From NCBI GenBank assembly GCA_949288725.1, contig CASELF010000093.1:1-34461 (forward strand): a stretch of 34,461 bases of DNA, in the 5' to 3' direction. Origin of the DNA: an uncultured bacterium. Lineage in GTDB: Bacteria > Cyanobacteriota > Vampirovibrionia > Gastranaerophilales > Gastranaerophilaceae. Below are positions 1-7,350 of this stretch, one piece after another. Within the stretch, counting starts at the first letter, position 1, and every line of letters starts with the position of its first letter. Under the pieces are notes generated by a model, which ran no database searches, was not told where the DNA came from, and saw only the letters and a list, made by a program, of their open reading frames with translations. The position numbers and the translations under genes were made by a program.

Positions 1-174
1 TGAACCTATAACTCTTTTTATAAGTTTCAACATTTTGTCTTCGTCAACTGCACCTTCATATATATTTATAGGATAATCTGCACTATAACAAGTTCTGCAA
101 GCCGTATATATAGTTTTTAGCATATTTTCAGGCTTGGATATTAAATTTACAACAGGTTTATTATTTCCTTCCAC
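1..174 (-). CDS. thyX: FAD-dependent thymidylate synthase ThyX, 5' part only (runs off the window)
   Basis: Reading the minus strand from a GTG at 172-174 gives 58 codons open to the window edge. The product has the ThyX N-terminal pattern: a short beta strand (VVNLISKPE), then TIYTACRTCYSADYP, matching the family's 'A-x-R-x-C-Y-S' segment. ThyX makes dTMP from dUMP using methylene-tetrahydrofolate and reduced FAD, and replaces ThyA. The GTG start is chosen because a strong GAGGAGGGG ribosome site (182-190) lies 7 nt upstream; no in-frame ATG is better placed. A TTGACT-17-TATTAT promoter and an inverted repeat lie just upstream. The catalytic core and the RHR motif lie outside the window, so the assignment rests on the N-terminus alone. 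Confidence 0.75.
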   Translation of the reverse strand, partial: MEGNNKPVVNLISKPENMLKTIYTACRTCYSADYPINIYEGAVDEDKMLKLIKRVIGS

Positions 175-198
175 AACAAAACCCCTCCTCTTGTTAGA

Positions 199-227
199 AT
201 AATAACGGAAATATAAATTTAAGTCAA
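199..227 (-). promoter_or_regulatory. Promoter of thyX
   Basis: On the minus strand, TTGACT (222-227), a 17-nt spacer and TATTAT (199-204) form a near-consensus sigma-70-type promoter. The predicted start is about 192, giving a leader of roughly 18 nt that contains only the ribosome site. The -35 lies inside one arm of a 12-bp inverted repeat (216-263). Confidence 0.6.
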
Positions 228-263
228 AATTATGTATAATAATACACAATCTTGACTTAAATT
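216..263. repeat. Nested inverted repeat over the thyX -35 region
   Basis: Arms AATTTAAGTCAA (216-227) and TTGACTTAAATT (252-263) are perfect 12-bp complements separated by 24 nt. Inside them is a second small inverted repeat, TGTAT (233-237) with ATACA (242-246). The left arm contains the thyX -35. The structure also lies just past the stop of the 619-aa gene. It could be an operator or a U-poor terminator; the sequence does not decide. Confidence 0.5.
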
Positions 264-277
264 GTAATCAAATATAA

Positions 278-2137
278 TTATTTAAAGGAAACACCAAGTA
301 TTCTTAAATGTTCCAAAAATTCGATGTAGGAAATTTTATTAGAACAAAGCATTTCTAACTCATTCAATACAACGCTATCATCTGAATTGACTTTATCTAA
401 TGAAGCAAATCTTTTCATCTCAGGTGCAATTGCAGATTTTATAAAATTCATATGAGAAGCAAAAACTTCATTACCTTCGGTTGCGGCATTAAATCTTTTC
501 ATATATTTTGCAAATTCATCCAAATTTGTATCAGCAACTTTAATTATACAATTTTTGGGTAATGAATTAAGGGTTATCAACGTTTTCAATGCACTTATAT
601 AATTATCATCACCTTTTTTGACATGATTACAAATATTTTCGATTACTTCTGCCTCATTTTTGCCAAAATCACCTGTTGCTTGATACAAGCGACAGCATAA
701 GTTTGCTAATTCTCTTGTATTATCTTTGCCTCTAACCTTAGATACCATACATTGATTTATAGCATCAGAAAAATATGATACATCTTTTTGTAGAGATTGA
801 GATAGAGAATCCATTATTTTTAGAATTCTATAGGAATCTGTCATAGGTACAAAATTTTTCTGAAGAACTTTTGCCATATCAATTAGTTGACAACCAGTTG
901 CTAAACTTTCGGGTTTTCGTCTATTTTTAGCAAGGTCTGACTTCAACATCTTTAAAATTTCAGACTTTTGGGTTTCTAAATTTTCAGGGCAGACATATTT
1001 TTGCTCGATTTTATTAATCTCTTTCACTTTATCAGCAACAGCATCAATATTTTTCAATACACAATCTACAGTTTCTTTATCTTCAACCAACATACTTTTT
1101 GCTGCGGTATAGTAATCTTCATCAAGAGTACCTTGAGGCTTTAATTTCTTCAACAATTCAGATTCTGCCTTGCCCCAAGGGGTATTTATTGAGCATTTTT
1201 CAGGCGGTTTTGGCATCATATAAGAATATGTTTTTACTTGTTTTTCTGCAATACCTAACGCACTTTTTCGTCTTAAAAGGGTTACTATTTCACACATTTT
1301 ATTATTAACTTTAGGAAATCCTGATTCAACAGTCTTACATTCGTCTAAAATACTACGAACAACTTCAGAATCTGCAAAGTATTTCTTTGTAAAAATGTCA
1401 TAATACAAAGCCGCTGATTTATCAAACAATTCTTTACCGTTTGATGATGCTAAAACGGCTACAGATCTTTGATTTGGATACTTAATCAAAAAGTTAAACA
1501 AATCAACATCCGCAATACCGACTTTGCCTTCTCCGCTTTTCAATATTGATTTATTTATCAATTTTGGGATTTCACTTGTCGGAACTCCGTTTTCCCAAGC
1601 ATTAACTGCTGATCTTGAATATGAGCGAATTGTATCATAATTTACATTCATATTTCTCGGGAATGAAGAAGGAACTATATTTTCAGTAAAATCTAAAAGT
1701 TTTAGACCAACCTTGCAATCATAACTCATATCGGTATCAGGATAATAACTACTTGGAACACGGCAATTATGGTGAGAATATATTTTATTAGAAATATTTT
1801 CAGCTAATTCAACGTCATCTGAACTATATGGCTCATTTATATATGCCCTTGATTCATGACCTACTCTATATAATTCATTATCTCGCCAAATATCAACCTC
1901 ATCAGCCGGTCTTTCAAAAGACATTCTTTCAAAACAATCTTCATATTCTGACGGTTGGGTATATTTTACATTTTTATTAAATGGGGAAAAAGAGATTATT
2001 CTATCATCCAAATCTCTAAGGGGTTCTAATTTACTATCTTTTGCCAATGAGACACGAGAATGAGGAACTTCTAATAAAAATTTTTTATTGGCTGAGTCCA
2101 AAAAAGCCTTTATAAAAGGGGATTGTACTAATTTCAT
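278..2137 (-). CDS. Hypothetical 619-aa protein, unrecognised
   Basis: I do not recognise this protein. It is soluble, with no signal peptide or transmembrane segment, and largely helical from about residue 180 onward. It is rich in Lys, Glu, Asn and Ser, with many scattered Cys (for example CCRL near residue 490). The N-terminal 110 residues are more mixed and contain several FSP/FERP-type turns. The helical body suggests an alpha-solenoid-like scaffold, but this is inference from composition. The ATG has a GATAGGTAG ribosome site about 6-8 nt upstream. The gene stands alone: thyX downstream has its own promoter, and about 100 bp separates it from the phosphatase gene upstream. A weak TTGTTT-16-TAATAA promoter lies before it. 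The size and lack of recognisable family suggest a lineage-specific protein. Confidence 0.85.
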   Translation of the reverse strand: MKLVQSPFIKAFLDSANKKFLLEVPHSRVSLAKDSKLEPLRDLDDRIISFSPFNKNVKYTQPSEYEDCFERMSFERPADEVDIWRDNELYRVGHESRAYINEPYSSDDVELAENISNKIYSHHNCRVPSSYYPDTDMSYDCKVGLKLLDFTENIVPSSFPRNMNVNYDTIRSYSRSAVNAWENGVPTSEIPKLINKSILKSGEGKVGIADVDLFNFLIKYPNQRSVAVLASSNGKELFDKSAALYYDIFTKKYFADSEVVRSILDECKTVESGFPKVNNKMCEIVTLLRRKSALGIAEKQVKTYSYMMPKPPEKCSINTPWGKAESELLKKLKPQGTLDEDYYTAAKSMLVEDKETVDCVLKNIDAVADKVKEINKIEQKYVCPENLETQKSEILKMLKSDLAKNRRKPESLATGCQLIDMAKVLQKNFVPMTDSYRILKIMDSLSQSLQKDVSYFSDAINQCMVSKVRGKDNTRELANLCCRLYQATGDFGKNEAEVIENICNHVKKGDDNYISALKTLITLNSLPKNCIIKVADTNLDEFAKYMKRFNAATEGNEVFASHMNFIKSAIAPEMKRFASLDKVNSDDSVVLNELEMLCSNKISYIEFLEHLRILGVSFK

Positions 2138-2236
2138 ATAATCTACCTATCTTCATTATTACTACATTTGTATGTAAAAACAATAAAATGAGATTGTTGC
2201 TATTTTGGTAAACAATATTTTACATATATTAATATA

Positions 2237-2866
2237 CTAATCAGAATTCACAAAGTATTCTTTGCCACCTTCAATAACAAGTGCTGTTAAAGGTGCATTT
2301 TTATATTTCCCGCAACCTGTATCTATACAAATTTTGTCATCCCAAACCTGCGGCTCATCAAATTCGGTATGTCCAAATATAATTTTATAATCTAAATTAT
2401 GTTTATAATCAAAAAATGCATGCCTGATATATACCATATCAACTTCATCTTGGTCTTCTAATGGAACTCCTATACGTATTCCGGCATGAATAAACAAATA
2501 TTTTCCTATTATATGGTAATACTTCAAACTATTAAAAAAATCACCGTGAATACGCATTATATTCTCAAATGAGCCATAACTTTCTACAGTACTATCTCCA
2601 CCATAATTCCAAAATAAATAATGATAATAACTATCTGTGGTTGCATGCATCATTGCATATTCATGAGAACCTTTCAAATAAACACAATTACAATAATTTT
2701 GCATATCGATAATTCTATCAACAACTTCTTTCGATTTTTTGCCTCTGTCTATGTAATCCCCGCAAAAAACAATTGTATCATCTTTTGTCGGAGAAAGTTT
2801 ATCTAATACAGAGTTTAACTTATCCAGTTCACCATGAATATCCGAAATTGCAATTATTCTGCCCAT
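2237..2866 (-). CDS. PPP-family metallophosphoesterase (Ser/Thr phosphatase/ApaH-like)
   Basis: A 209-aa cytosolic protein with the PPP phosphatase motifs in order: SDIHG (residues 8-12), GDYIDRG (36-42), then a GNHE-equivalent that reads GSHE (66-69), HAGI near residue 127, FGHTEF near 165 and DTGCG near 182. These residues normally hold a two-metal centre that hydrolyses phosphoserine/threonine or diadenosine polyphosphates. The Asn of GNHE, a metal ligand in the family, is Ser67 here. Length matches small bacterial PPP enzymes. The ATG lies 5 nt after the stop of the SIS-domain gene with only a weak, distant AAGG ribosome site, so translation is probably coupled to it. The substrate cannot be read from sequence. 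Confidence 0.85.
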   Translation of the reverse strand: MGRIIAISDIHGELDKLNSVLDKLSPTKDDTIVFCGDYIDRGKKSKEVVDRIIDMQNYCNCVYLKGSHEYAMMHATTDSYYHYLFWNYGGDSTVESYGSFENIMRIHGDFFNSLKYYHIIGKYLFIHAGIRIGVPLEDQDEVDMVYIRHAFFDYKHNLDYKIIFGHTEFDEPQVWDDKICIDTGCGKYKNAPLTALVIEGGKEYFVNSD

Positions 2867-2871
2867 ATAAT

Positions 2872-3939
2872 TTATTTTACAACCTTATTTAAACCATGTG
2901 GCTTATCCACGTTACGATGAAGTCTTAATGCGGTTTCCAATGCCAATAATTGAATAATAACCGCAATTCCAAAAGTTTTTACTAAAGGCTTGTCACATTC
3001 AATATTTATATTAAATGTTGATCGAACCTGACTTGTTCTGTTACCTATTACACAAATTGGCGGATTATAATTTGTCTTTATATTGTCAAGATTTTTAATC
3101 GCTGTGTAACTTATATTGTCATTTAATATATAAATTAGCATAGTCTTTCTGTTGTTCAATACTGCCAAATGTCCATGCATATATTCACCCAAAATTGCAG
3201 ATGAAGCGTTTACATAAGAAGTTTCTTTGATTTTTAAAGAGGCTTCTTTTGCTAATGAATAAGATTGTCCATCTGCGGTGACAATAACGTTGTTTATTTT
3301 TGAAATAAATCTTGCCAACTGCTTTATCTGTGGTTGCTTTTTGTATGCTAATTCAATACAACCAGGAATATTTTTGATATCAGATACATAGTTATAAATA
3401 TCAATACCCTTATCTTGAGCAAATTTTAAGGCTAAAAGAGTTGAACACAAAAGTTGTGAGGTGAAAGACTTTGTTGCAGCTATACTTCTTTCCTCTCCGG
3501 CTAAACATGCAACTTGATAATCTGAAGCATTCCAAATTGTTGAATTTTCTTTGTTTGTTATACAAAGCGTATTAACTCCAAATTCCTTGGCTTTTTCTAA
3601 TGCACTGTTTGTATCTGTAGTTTCACCTGACTGAGTTATAAAGATATACAAAATACCTTCTTCATGTCCTATAGTTTCTTTTAGCAAAAATTCACTGGAA
3701 TATATAGTTGATGCTTCGATTTTCGCAATAGAGGCAAACAACTCCGCAGCATATCTTGCACAATTATAAGATGAACCGCTTGCTACAATGATTATTCTGT
3801 GAATTCCTGTAGGAGTTTCAATATTTATCTTGTAATCCTTTGTAATATATGTATCTAATATGCCCTGAAGAATTTTTGATTGCTCAAATATTTCAGTTTC
3901 CATATACGTTTTTTTTCTTTTTGCAAATAATCCAAACAT
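2872..3939 (-). CDS. SIS-domain sugar-phosphate isomerase/deaminase (GlmS C-terminal-like, no glutaminase)
   Basis: A 355-aa protein with two SIS domains resembling the isomerase half of glucosamine-6-phosphate synthase. Visible features are the first sugar-phosphate loop (VASGSSYNCARYAAELF), TQSGETTDTNSALEKAK, EERSIAATKSFTSQL, and the second-domain segment EASLKIKETSYVNAS followed by EYMHGHLAVL. The tail VDKPHGLNKVVK matches the C-terminal loop that completes the GlmS active site. The N-terminal Cys-dependent glutamine amidotransferase domain is absent, so it cannot use glutamine alone. Glucosamine-6-phosphate deaminase/isomerase or a related aldose-ketose isomerase is likely. The GlmS 'KHGP' segment is MHGH here. 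The ribosome site AAGGAAATAAG precedes the ATG. It forms a pair with the PPP phosphatase immediately downstream. Confidence 0.8.
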   Translation of the reverse strand: MFGLFAKRKKTYMETEIFEQSKILQGILDTYITKDYKINIETPTGIHRIIIVASGSSYNCARYAAELFASIAKIEASTIYSSEFLLKETIGHEEGILYIFITQSGETTDTNSALEKAKEFGVNTLCITNKENSTIWNASDYQVACLAGEERSIAATKSFTSQLLCSTLLALKFAQDKGIDIYNYVSDIKNIPGCIELAYKKQPQIKQLARFISKINNVIVTADGQSYSLAKEASLKIKETSYVNASSAILGEYMHGHLAVLNNRKTMLIYILNDNISYTAIKNLDNIKTNYNPPICVIGNRTSQVRSTFNINIECDKPLVKTFGIAVIIQLLALETALRLHRNVDKPHGLNKVVK

Positions 3940-3954
3940 CTTATTTCCTTATTC

Positions 3955-3987
3955 AAACAAAAGAGGTCATAGATAACCTACGACCCC
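3955..3987 (-). terminator. Rho-independent terminator after gatB
   Basis: On the minus strand, GGTCGTAG and CTATGACC (+ strand arms 3965-3972 and 3978-3985, one G-U pair) form a hairpin followed by TCTTTTGTTTG. It sits about 10 nt after the gatB stop and separates gatB from the SIS-domain gene. Confidence 0.6.
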
Positions 3988-3996
3988 TATTAGTGT

Positions 3997-5442
3997 CTAT
4001 CCGATAATTTCTTTAATTAAATCATTTACAGTCTTAGGATTTGCTCTGCCTTTTGTTTCTTTCATTACTTGACCTACAAAGAATCCTAACAGATTTGTTT
4101 TACCGTTTTTATATGCTTCAACTTGATTTGGATTTGCATCAATAACTTTTTGTACAATTGCTTTTATTGCACCTTCATCAGTAATTTGACTTAATCCTTT
4201 TTTCTCAACAATTACAGATGCCTTTGTTCCGTCTTGAAGCATTTCTATAAGTATTTGTTTACCTATATTGTTAGAAATAGTTCCTTTTTCTATTAAGGAA
4301 ATTAATTCTGCAAGATTTTCAGGTGTTAATTTTGTTTCTGTAATTTCTATATGTCCGTCTTTTAAATATGCAGCAATTTCACCCATCATGAAGTTTACGG
4401 CAATTTTTGGATTAGCACCCAATTCCAAAACTTTATCAAAGAACAATGCAAGTCCCATTTGTTCAACAATTACACTTGAATCATATTCACTCAAGCCTAT
4501 GCTTTGATATCTTTCTCTCTTTTGAGAAGGTAATTCTGGCATTTTATCCTTGATTGATTGTACCCATTCTCTTGAAATTTCTAAAGGCATTAAATCAGGT
4601 TCCGGGAAATATCTGTAATCGTGAGCATCTTCTTTTCCTCTCATAGAACGAGTTTCTTTTGAATTATCATCCCACAATCTTGTTTCCTGAACAACTTGTC
4701 CACCTTCTTCAACAATTTCAATTTGTCTGTCAATTTCATATTCTATCGCTCTTTGAAGTGCTGAAAATGAGTTTACATTCTTAATTTCTGCTCTTGTTCC
4801 AAATTCTTTTGAGCCCTTTGGCATAATTGAGATATTAGCATCACATCTCATTGAGCCTTCTTCTAAGTTACCATCACAAACTCCGATATATCTTACGATA
4901 TTTCTAAGTTCTTCCATATAGTTTCTTGCTTCTTCAGAACTTCTCATATCAGGCTCTGATACGATTTCAAGAAGCGGTGTTCCTGCTCTGTTCAAATCAA
5001 CTAATGAATAACTTGAACCTGCTAAACCATCTGCTCCGGCATGAACTAATTTTCCGGCATCTTCTTCTAAGTGTGCTCTTGTTATACCAATTCTTTTTCC
5101 TTTTACATCCAAATAACCGTTTACGCAAATAGGTTCATCATATTGCGAAATTTGATACCCTTTTGGAAGATCAGGATAAAAATATTGTTTTCTATCAAAT
5201 TTGCATCTGGCAGGAATTTCACAGTTAAGTGCTAATCCTGTCAATATACCCATATTTACAACTTCTTTATTTAATACAGGCAAAACTCCAGGCATTCCAA
5301 GTGTAATTTCGCTTGTTAAACTATTTGGTTCTTGCCCGAATTCGTTTTTATCAGGGGCAAATATTTTTGACTTTGTTTTTAATTGCGCATGAACTTCAAG
5401 CCCGATTACAACTTCGTACTTGTCTCTTAATTCTTGATCCAT
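3997..5442 (-). CDS. gatB: Asp/Glu-tRNA(Asn/Gln) amidotransferase subunit B
   Basis: A 481-aa protein of the usual GatB length. It opens with YEVVIGLEVHAQLKTKSKIF and continues through the GatB core (PGVLPVLN, the FDRKQYFYPDLPKGYQISQYD segment, HLEEDAGKLVH, VDLNRAGTPLLEIVSEPD, GSMRCDANIS). The C-terminal 150 residues form the GatB/YqeY helical domain ending in KGRANPKTVNDLIKE. GatB binds and phosphorylates the mischarged tRNA in the GatCAB complex, which converts Glu-tRNA(Gln) and/or Asp-tRNA(Asn) to the correct forms. gatA and gatC are not in the window, so the subunits are dispersed. The start has an AAGGAG site about 11 nt upstream. An extended -10 (TGATAAAAT) and a terminator bracket it, so it is likely transcribed alone. 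Confidence 0.97.
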   Translation of the reverse strand: MDQELRDKYEVVIGLEVHAQLKTKSKIFAPDKNEFGQEPNSLTSEITLGMPGVLPVLNKEVVNMGILTGLALNCEIPARCKFDRKQYFYPDLPKGYQISQYDEPICVNGYLDVKGKRIGITRAHLEEDAGKLVHAGADGLAGSSYSLVDLNRAGTPLLEIVSEPDMRSSEEARNYMEELRNIVRYIGVCDGNLEEGSMRCDANISIMPKGSKEFGTRAEIKNVNSFSALQRAIEYEIDRQIEIVEEGGQVVQETRLWDDNSKETRSMRGKEDAHDYRYFPEPDLMPLEISREWVQSIKDKMPELPSQKRERYQSIGLSEYDSSVIVEQMGLALFFDKVLELGANPKIAVNFMMGEIAAYLKDGHIEITETKLTPENLAELISLIEKGTISNNIGKQILIEMLQDGTKASVIVEKKGLSQITDEGAIKAIVQKVIDANPNQVEAYKNGKTNLLGFFVGQVMKETKGRANPKTVNDLIKEIIG

Positions 5443-5469
5443 AACTTTTATATCTCCTTATTTGTCTTA

Positions 5470-5478
5470 ATTTTATCA
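5470..5478 (-). promoter_or_regulatory. Extended -10 promoter element of gatB
   Basis: The minus strand reads TGATAAAAT here, an extended -10 placing the start near 5463 and giving a leader of about 20 nt. No good -35 lies at the expected spacing. Confidence 0.4.
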
Positions 5479-5540
5479 CAAATATATAAAATTTATTTGT
5501 TAAAAATTTCGATAAGTTAATACAATTAAAACAGGTAAAT

Positions 5541-5570
5541 TTTTGTAACAATTTTAGAGTTTTGTAACAA
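5541..5570. repeat. Two direct copies of TTTTGTAACAA
   Basis: TTTTGTAACAA occurs at 5541-5551 and 5560-5570, a 19-bp offset (nearly two helical turns), in the divergent gap between gatB and the small gene at 5627. Related GTTTTGTAAY words appear in the gaps before the symporter and prs genes. A regulator site is possible, but the AT-rich background lowers its weight. Confidence 0.3.
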
Positions 5571-5626
5571 AAAGTTAATAAAAATTACGTTTATATATAT
5601 AAGGGAAAATATAAGGAATTGGAACA

Positions 5627-5893
5627 ATGAGTTTCGATGCAAACATAGGCAGACCGCAGCCGGTAATAAAACCGACAGCCAGCATGAACAATGATGGTGG
5701 CAGCGGAGGCAATACCGGTTATATGATGCGTGGTCGGAAGAAAAAAAAGGAAAATGAAAACAGAAGCGTTTTTGATGCTCCGATAGGGGTTGATTATTTC
5801 GATTCTATCAATGGAATTTCAAAGAGCAAAACTAATGCTGATGTTTATGTAGGTTCTTGGTTTGATAAATTAGTTGATAGATTCATCAAATAG
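5627..5893 (+). CDS. Small hypothetical protein, Gly/Lys-rich, 88 aa
   Basis: An unrecognised 88-aa protein with no signal peptide or membrane segment. It has a Gly/Ser/Asn-rich stretch near residues 25-35 (DGGSGGNTGYMMRGR), a basic run RGRKKKKEN (35-43), then a more ordered C-terminal half (GVDYFDSINGISKS, VGSWFDKLVDRFIK) that ends in an amphipathic helix. The ATG follows an AAGGAATTGGAAC ribosome site, and a strong terminator begins 18 nt after the stop. It is therefore a monocistronic unit with its own signals, supporting a real gene. The basic patch could bind nucleic acid or membrane; this is speculation. Confidence 0.75.
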   Translation: MSFDANIGRPQPVIKPTASMNNDGGSGGNTGYMMRGRKKKKENENRSVFDAPIGVDYFDSINGISKSKTNADVYVGSWFDKLVDRFIK

Positions 5894-5910
5894 AAAATTT
5901 TTAAACTAAT

Positions 5911-5950
5911 AACGGGTACCTATAGTTATAGGTATCCGTTTTTTATTTTT
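5911..5950 (+). terminator. Rho-independent terminator after the 88-aa gene
   Basis: AACGGGTACCTATA and TATAGGTATCCGTT form a long stem with one wobble pair and a two-base GT turn, followed by TTTTTATTTTT. It is one of the strongest terminators in the window. Confidence 0.9.
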
Positions 5951-5966
5951 AACTTATTTTAGAAAT

Positions 5967-6635
5967 TTATGCTATGAATTCGCAAAGGTTAACCTCTTGC
6001 GGGTGTTTTTCCTCTTTATAGGTTATTAACTCTTCTAATTTTTTGACTTGTTCTTTCAATTTGAATTTATTCATTTCCATTGGCTGGTAATTATCAGTAG
6101 TATTATTGAATACTTTTTTAAATCCCAATTTTTCATATAGAGAAATTACATCTATCGGACCATCTTTAACCGCATCAAGTTTGACTGTTTTAGAATTTTC
6201 CTCCAGCGCAGATTTAAAAAATTTCAAAATTAAAGATTGTCCTGCAAGATACACTTTTTTATCTGGAGTAGGAATCTTGCAAACTCCGTCAAGATAAGAT
6301 GACGTACTATCTGCGTAATAAGTTACAATACCGCAAGGTCTATTACCTGATAAGGCAACATAACTTTGATTGAAACCATCTTTCACTTCTTCTACACAAT
6401 AATGAAAAATTTTTTGCCACCTATTTTGCATATCTTCACGCATATTAGGAGCAAGTTTTTTATAATTTGTATTTTCCTCTAACAAATCAAGGAAATGCTC
6501 ATCTTTTTTAGTTAATTTATAAATATCAATTTTAGATTCTACTCCATTAAAAAAATTCTTTGCGGTTGCAACTTTTAAGGCTCCAAACTTTGGATTATAA
6601 AATTGATTTGAAAAACTTTGGGGTTGTATCTGCAT
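5967..6635 (-). CDS. GNAT-like acetyltransferase, tentative, 222 aa
   Basis: The first 50 residues carry an FxG-type motif (YNPKFGALKVATAK). The middle has SYVALSGNRPCGIVTYYADS, which looks like the central strands of a GNAT N-acetyltransferase, then GQSLILKFFKSALE and the characteristic GNAT ending ISLYEKLGFKKVF near residue 175. The canonical Q/R-x-x-G-x-G/A CoA loop is not clear, so the family call is tentative. The reading frame continues 42 codons upstream, but that part overlaps the preceding gene's terminator (6722-6751) and encodes an implausible Phe/Cys-rich segment. The ATG at 6635 (MQIQPQSF) is therefore preferred, with a weak AGAAAGA ribosome site. The substrate is unknown. Confidence 0.7.
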   Translation of the reverse strand: MQIQPQSFSNQFYNPKFGALKVATAKNFFNGVESKIDIYKLTKKDEHFLDLLEENTNYKKLAPNMREDMQNRWQKIFHYCVEEVKDGFNQSYVALSGNRPCGIVTYYADSTSSYLDGVCKIPTPDKKVYLAGQSLILKFFKSALEENSKTVKLDAVKDGPIDVISLYEKLGFKKVFNNTTDNYQPMEMNKFKLKEQVKKLEELITYKEEKHPQEVNLCEFIA

Positions 6636-6721
6636 CTTAAAAATCTTTCTAAAAATAAATCTGATATTATCACAATAATTATTACATAAAACAAAAACAC
6701 AAAAAAATTTGCTATTTGAAA

Positions 6722-6751
6722 TAAAAAAAAGCGGTAAGTTCATACCGCCTT
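6722..6751 (-). terminator. Rho-independent terminator after the Pro/Gly/Tyr-rich secreted protein
   Basis: On the minus strand, GCGGTA and TACCGC form a GC-rich 6-bp stem with a 6-nt loop, followed by TTTTTTTTAT. It lies inside the open frame extending upstream of the acetyltransferase-like gene, which argues for that gene's internal start. Confidence 0.85.
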
Positions 6752-6774
6752 TTAACATCAAAGTAAAGCGTAAT

Positions 6775-7335
6775 TTACCAAGATAAATATTTTATGGTAG
6801 AGGCAACATTTGCTGCAGTATTGATAACATTAGCAGCAGTGTTGACACCGGCATAATCATCCTTTACCACAACCGAACTGACTTCAGCAGCAACAGGAGT
6901 AACACCTGCCTCTTGAGTCATATAATTAGTATATGGGTAGTAATAATATGTGGTATATGTTGTAGGACGATAAAGCGTCGGATAATACAACGAATAGTAG
7001 AATGGCGAATAATAATAAGGTCTTATTATAGGTCTATATGGTCTTCTATAAACAGGTGGAGGTGGCGGCAATGGTCTGACATGACCAATGTGGCGCGGAG
7101 GCATCCCTACAGGACGAGCAACCATACTTGGTCTTGCTGGCCTTGCCATAGGAGGTCTGCCCATAGGTCGCATTCCAGGGCCGGCATGTCTATACATTCC
7201 GCCCATAGGTCTTCCCATTGAAGGTCCTCCATGAAATCCTCGTCCTGACGGACCGCCATGCCCGCCTGGTGCTGCAATAACAGGACTTGTAAGCATTAGA
7301 CAAACAAATCCAACTATACAAATAAACTTTTTCAT
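6775..7335 (-). CDS. Secreted Gly/Pro/Arg/Tyr-rich low-complexity protein
   Basis: A 186-aa exported protein of unknown role. The signal peptide is MKKFICIVGFVCLMLTSPVIA, with cleavage likely after VIA. The mature part has three zones: Gly/His/Met/Pro/Arg-rich repeats with GRPMG and MARPARP words, a PPPPP run followed by arginines, and a Tyr-rich zone (RPYYYSPFYYS, TYTTYYYYPYTN). It ends in a short Ala/Asn/Val helix and a terminal Trp. Such composition suits an envelope or surface structural protein. The start is set at the second ATG: AGGAG lies 7 nt before it but only 1 nt before the upstream in-frame ATG at 7341. It follows a second low-complexity secreted protein by 15 nt, probably on one transcript. 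Confidence 0.85.
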   Translation of the reverse strand: MKKFICIVGFVCLMLTSPVIAAPGGHGGPSGRGFHGGPSMGRPMGGMYRHAGPGMRPMGRPPMARPARPSMVARPVGMPPRHIGHVRPLPPPPPVYRRPYRPIIRPYYYSPFYYSLYYPTLYRPTTYTTYYYYPYTNYMTQEAGVTPVAAEVSSVVVKDDYAGVNTAANVINTAANVASTIKYLSW

Positions 7336-7350
7336 ACGCATTCTCCTAAA

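Noticed and set aside
5911-5950. Riboswitch aptamer
   Set aside because: The hairpin is a simple stem with a T run downstream of a stop codon, which is a terminator.
6636-6761. Upstream extension of the acetyltransferase-like frame
   Set aside because: It overlaps a clear terminator of the preceding gene and encodes an unlikely Phe/Cys-rich stretch; the start at 6635 is preferred.
6913-7221. 102-codon plus-strand frame opposite the Pro/Tyr-rich gene
   Set aside because: It is the antisense shadow of a low-complexity gene (Ser/Arg/Ile runs) with no ribosome site.
6775-7335. Collagen- or silk-like assignment for the Pro/Gly/Tyr-rich protein
   Set aside because: There is no regular Gly-x-y or fixed-length repeat, only biased composition.
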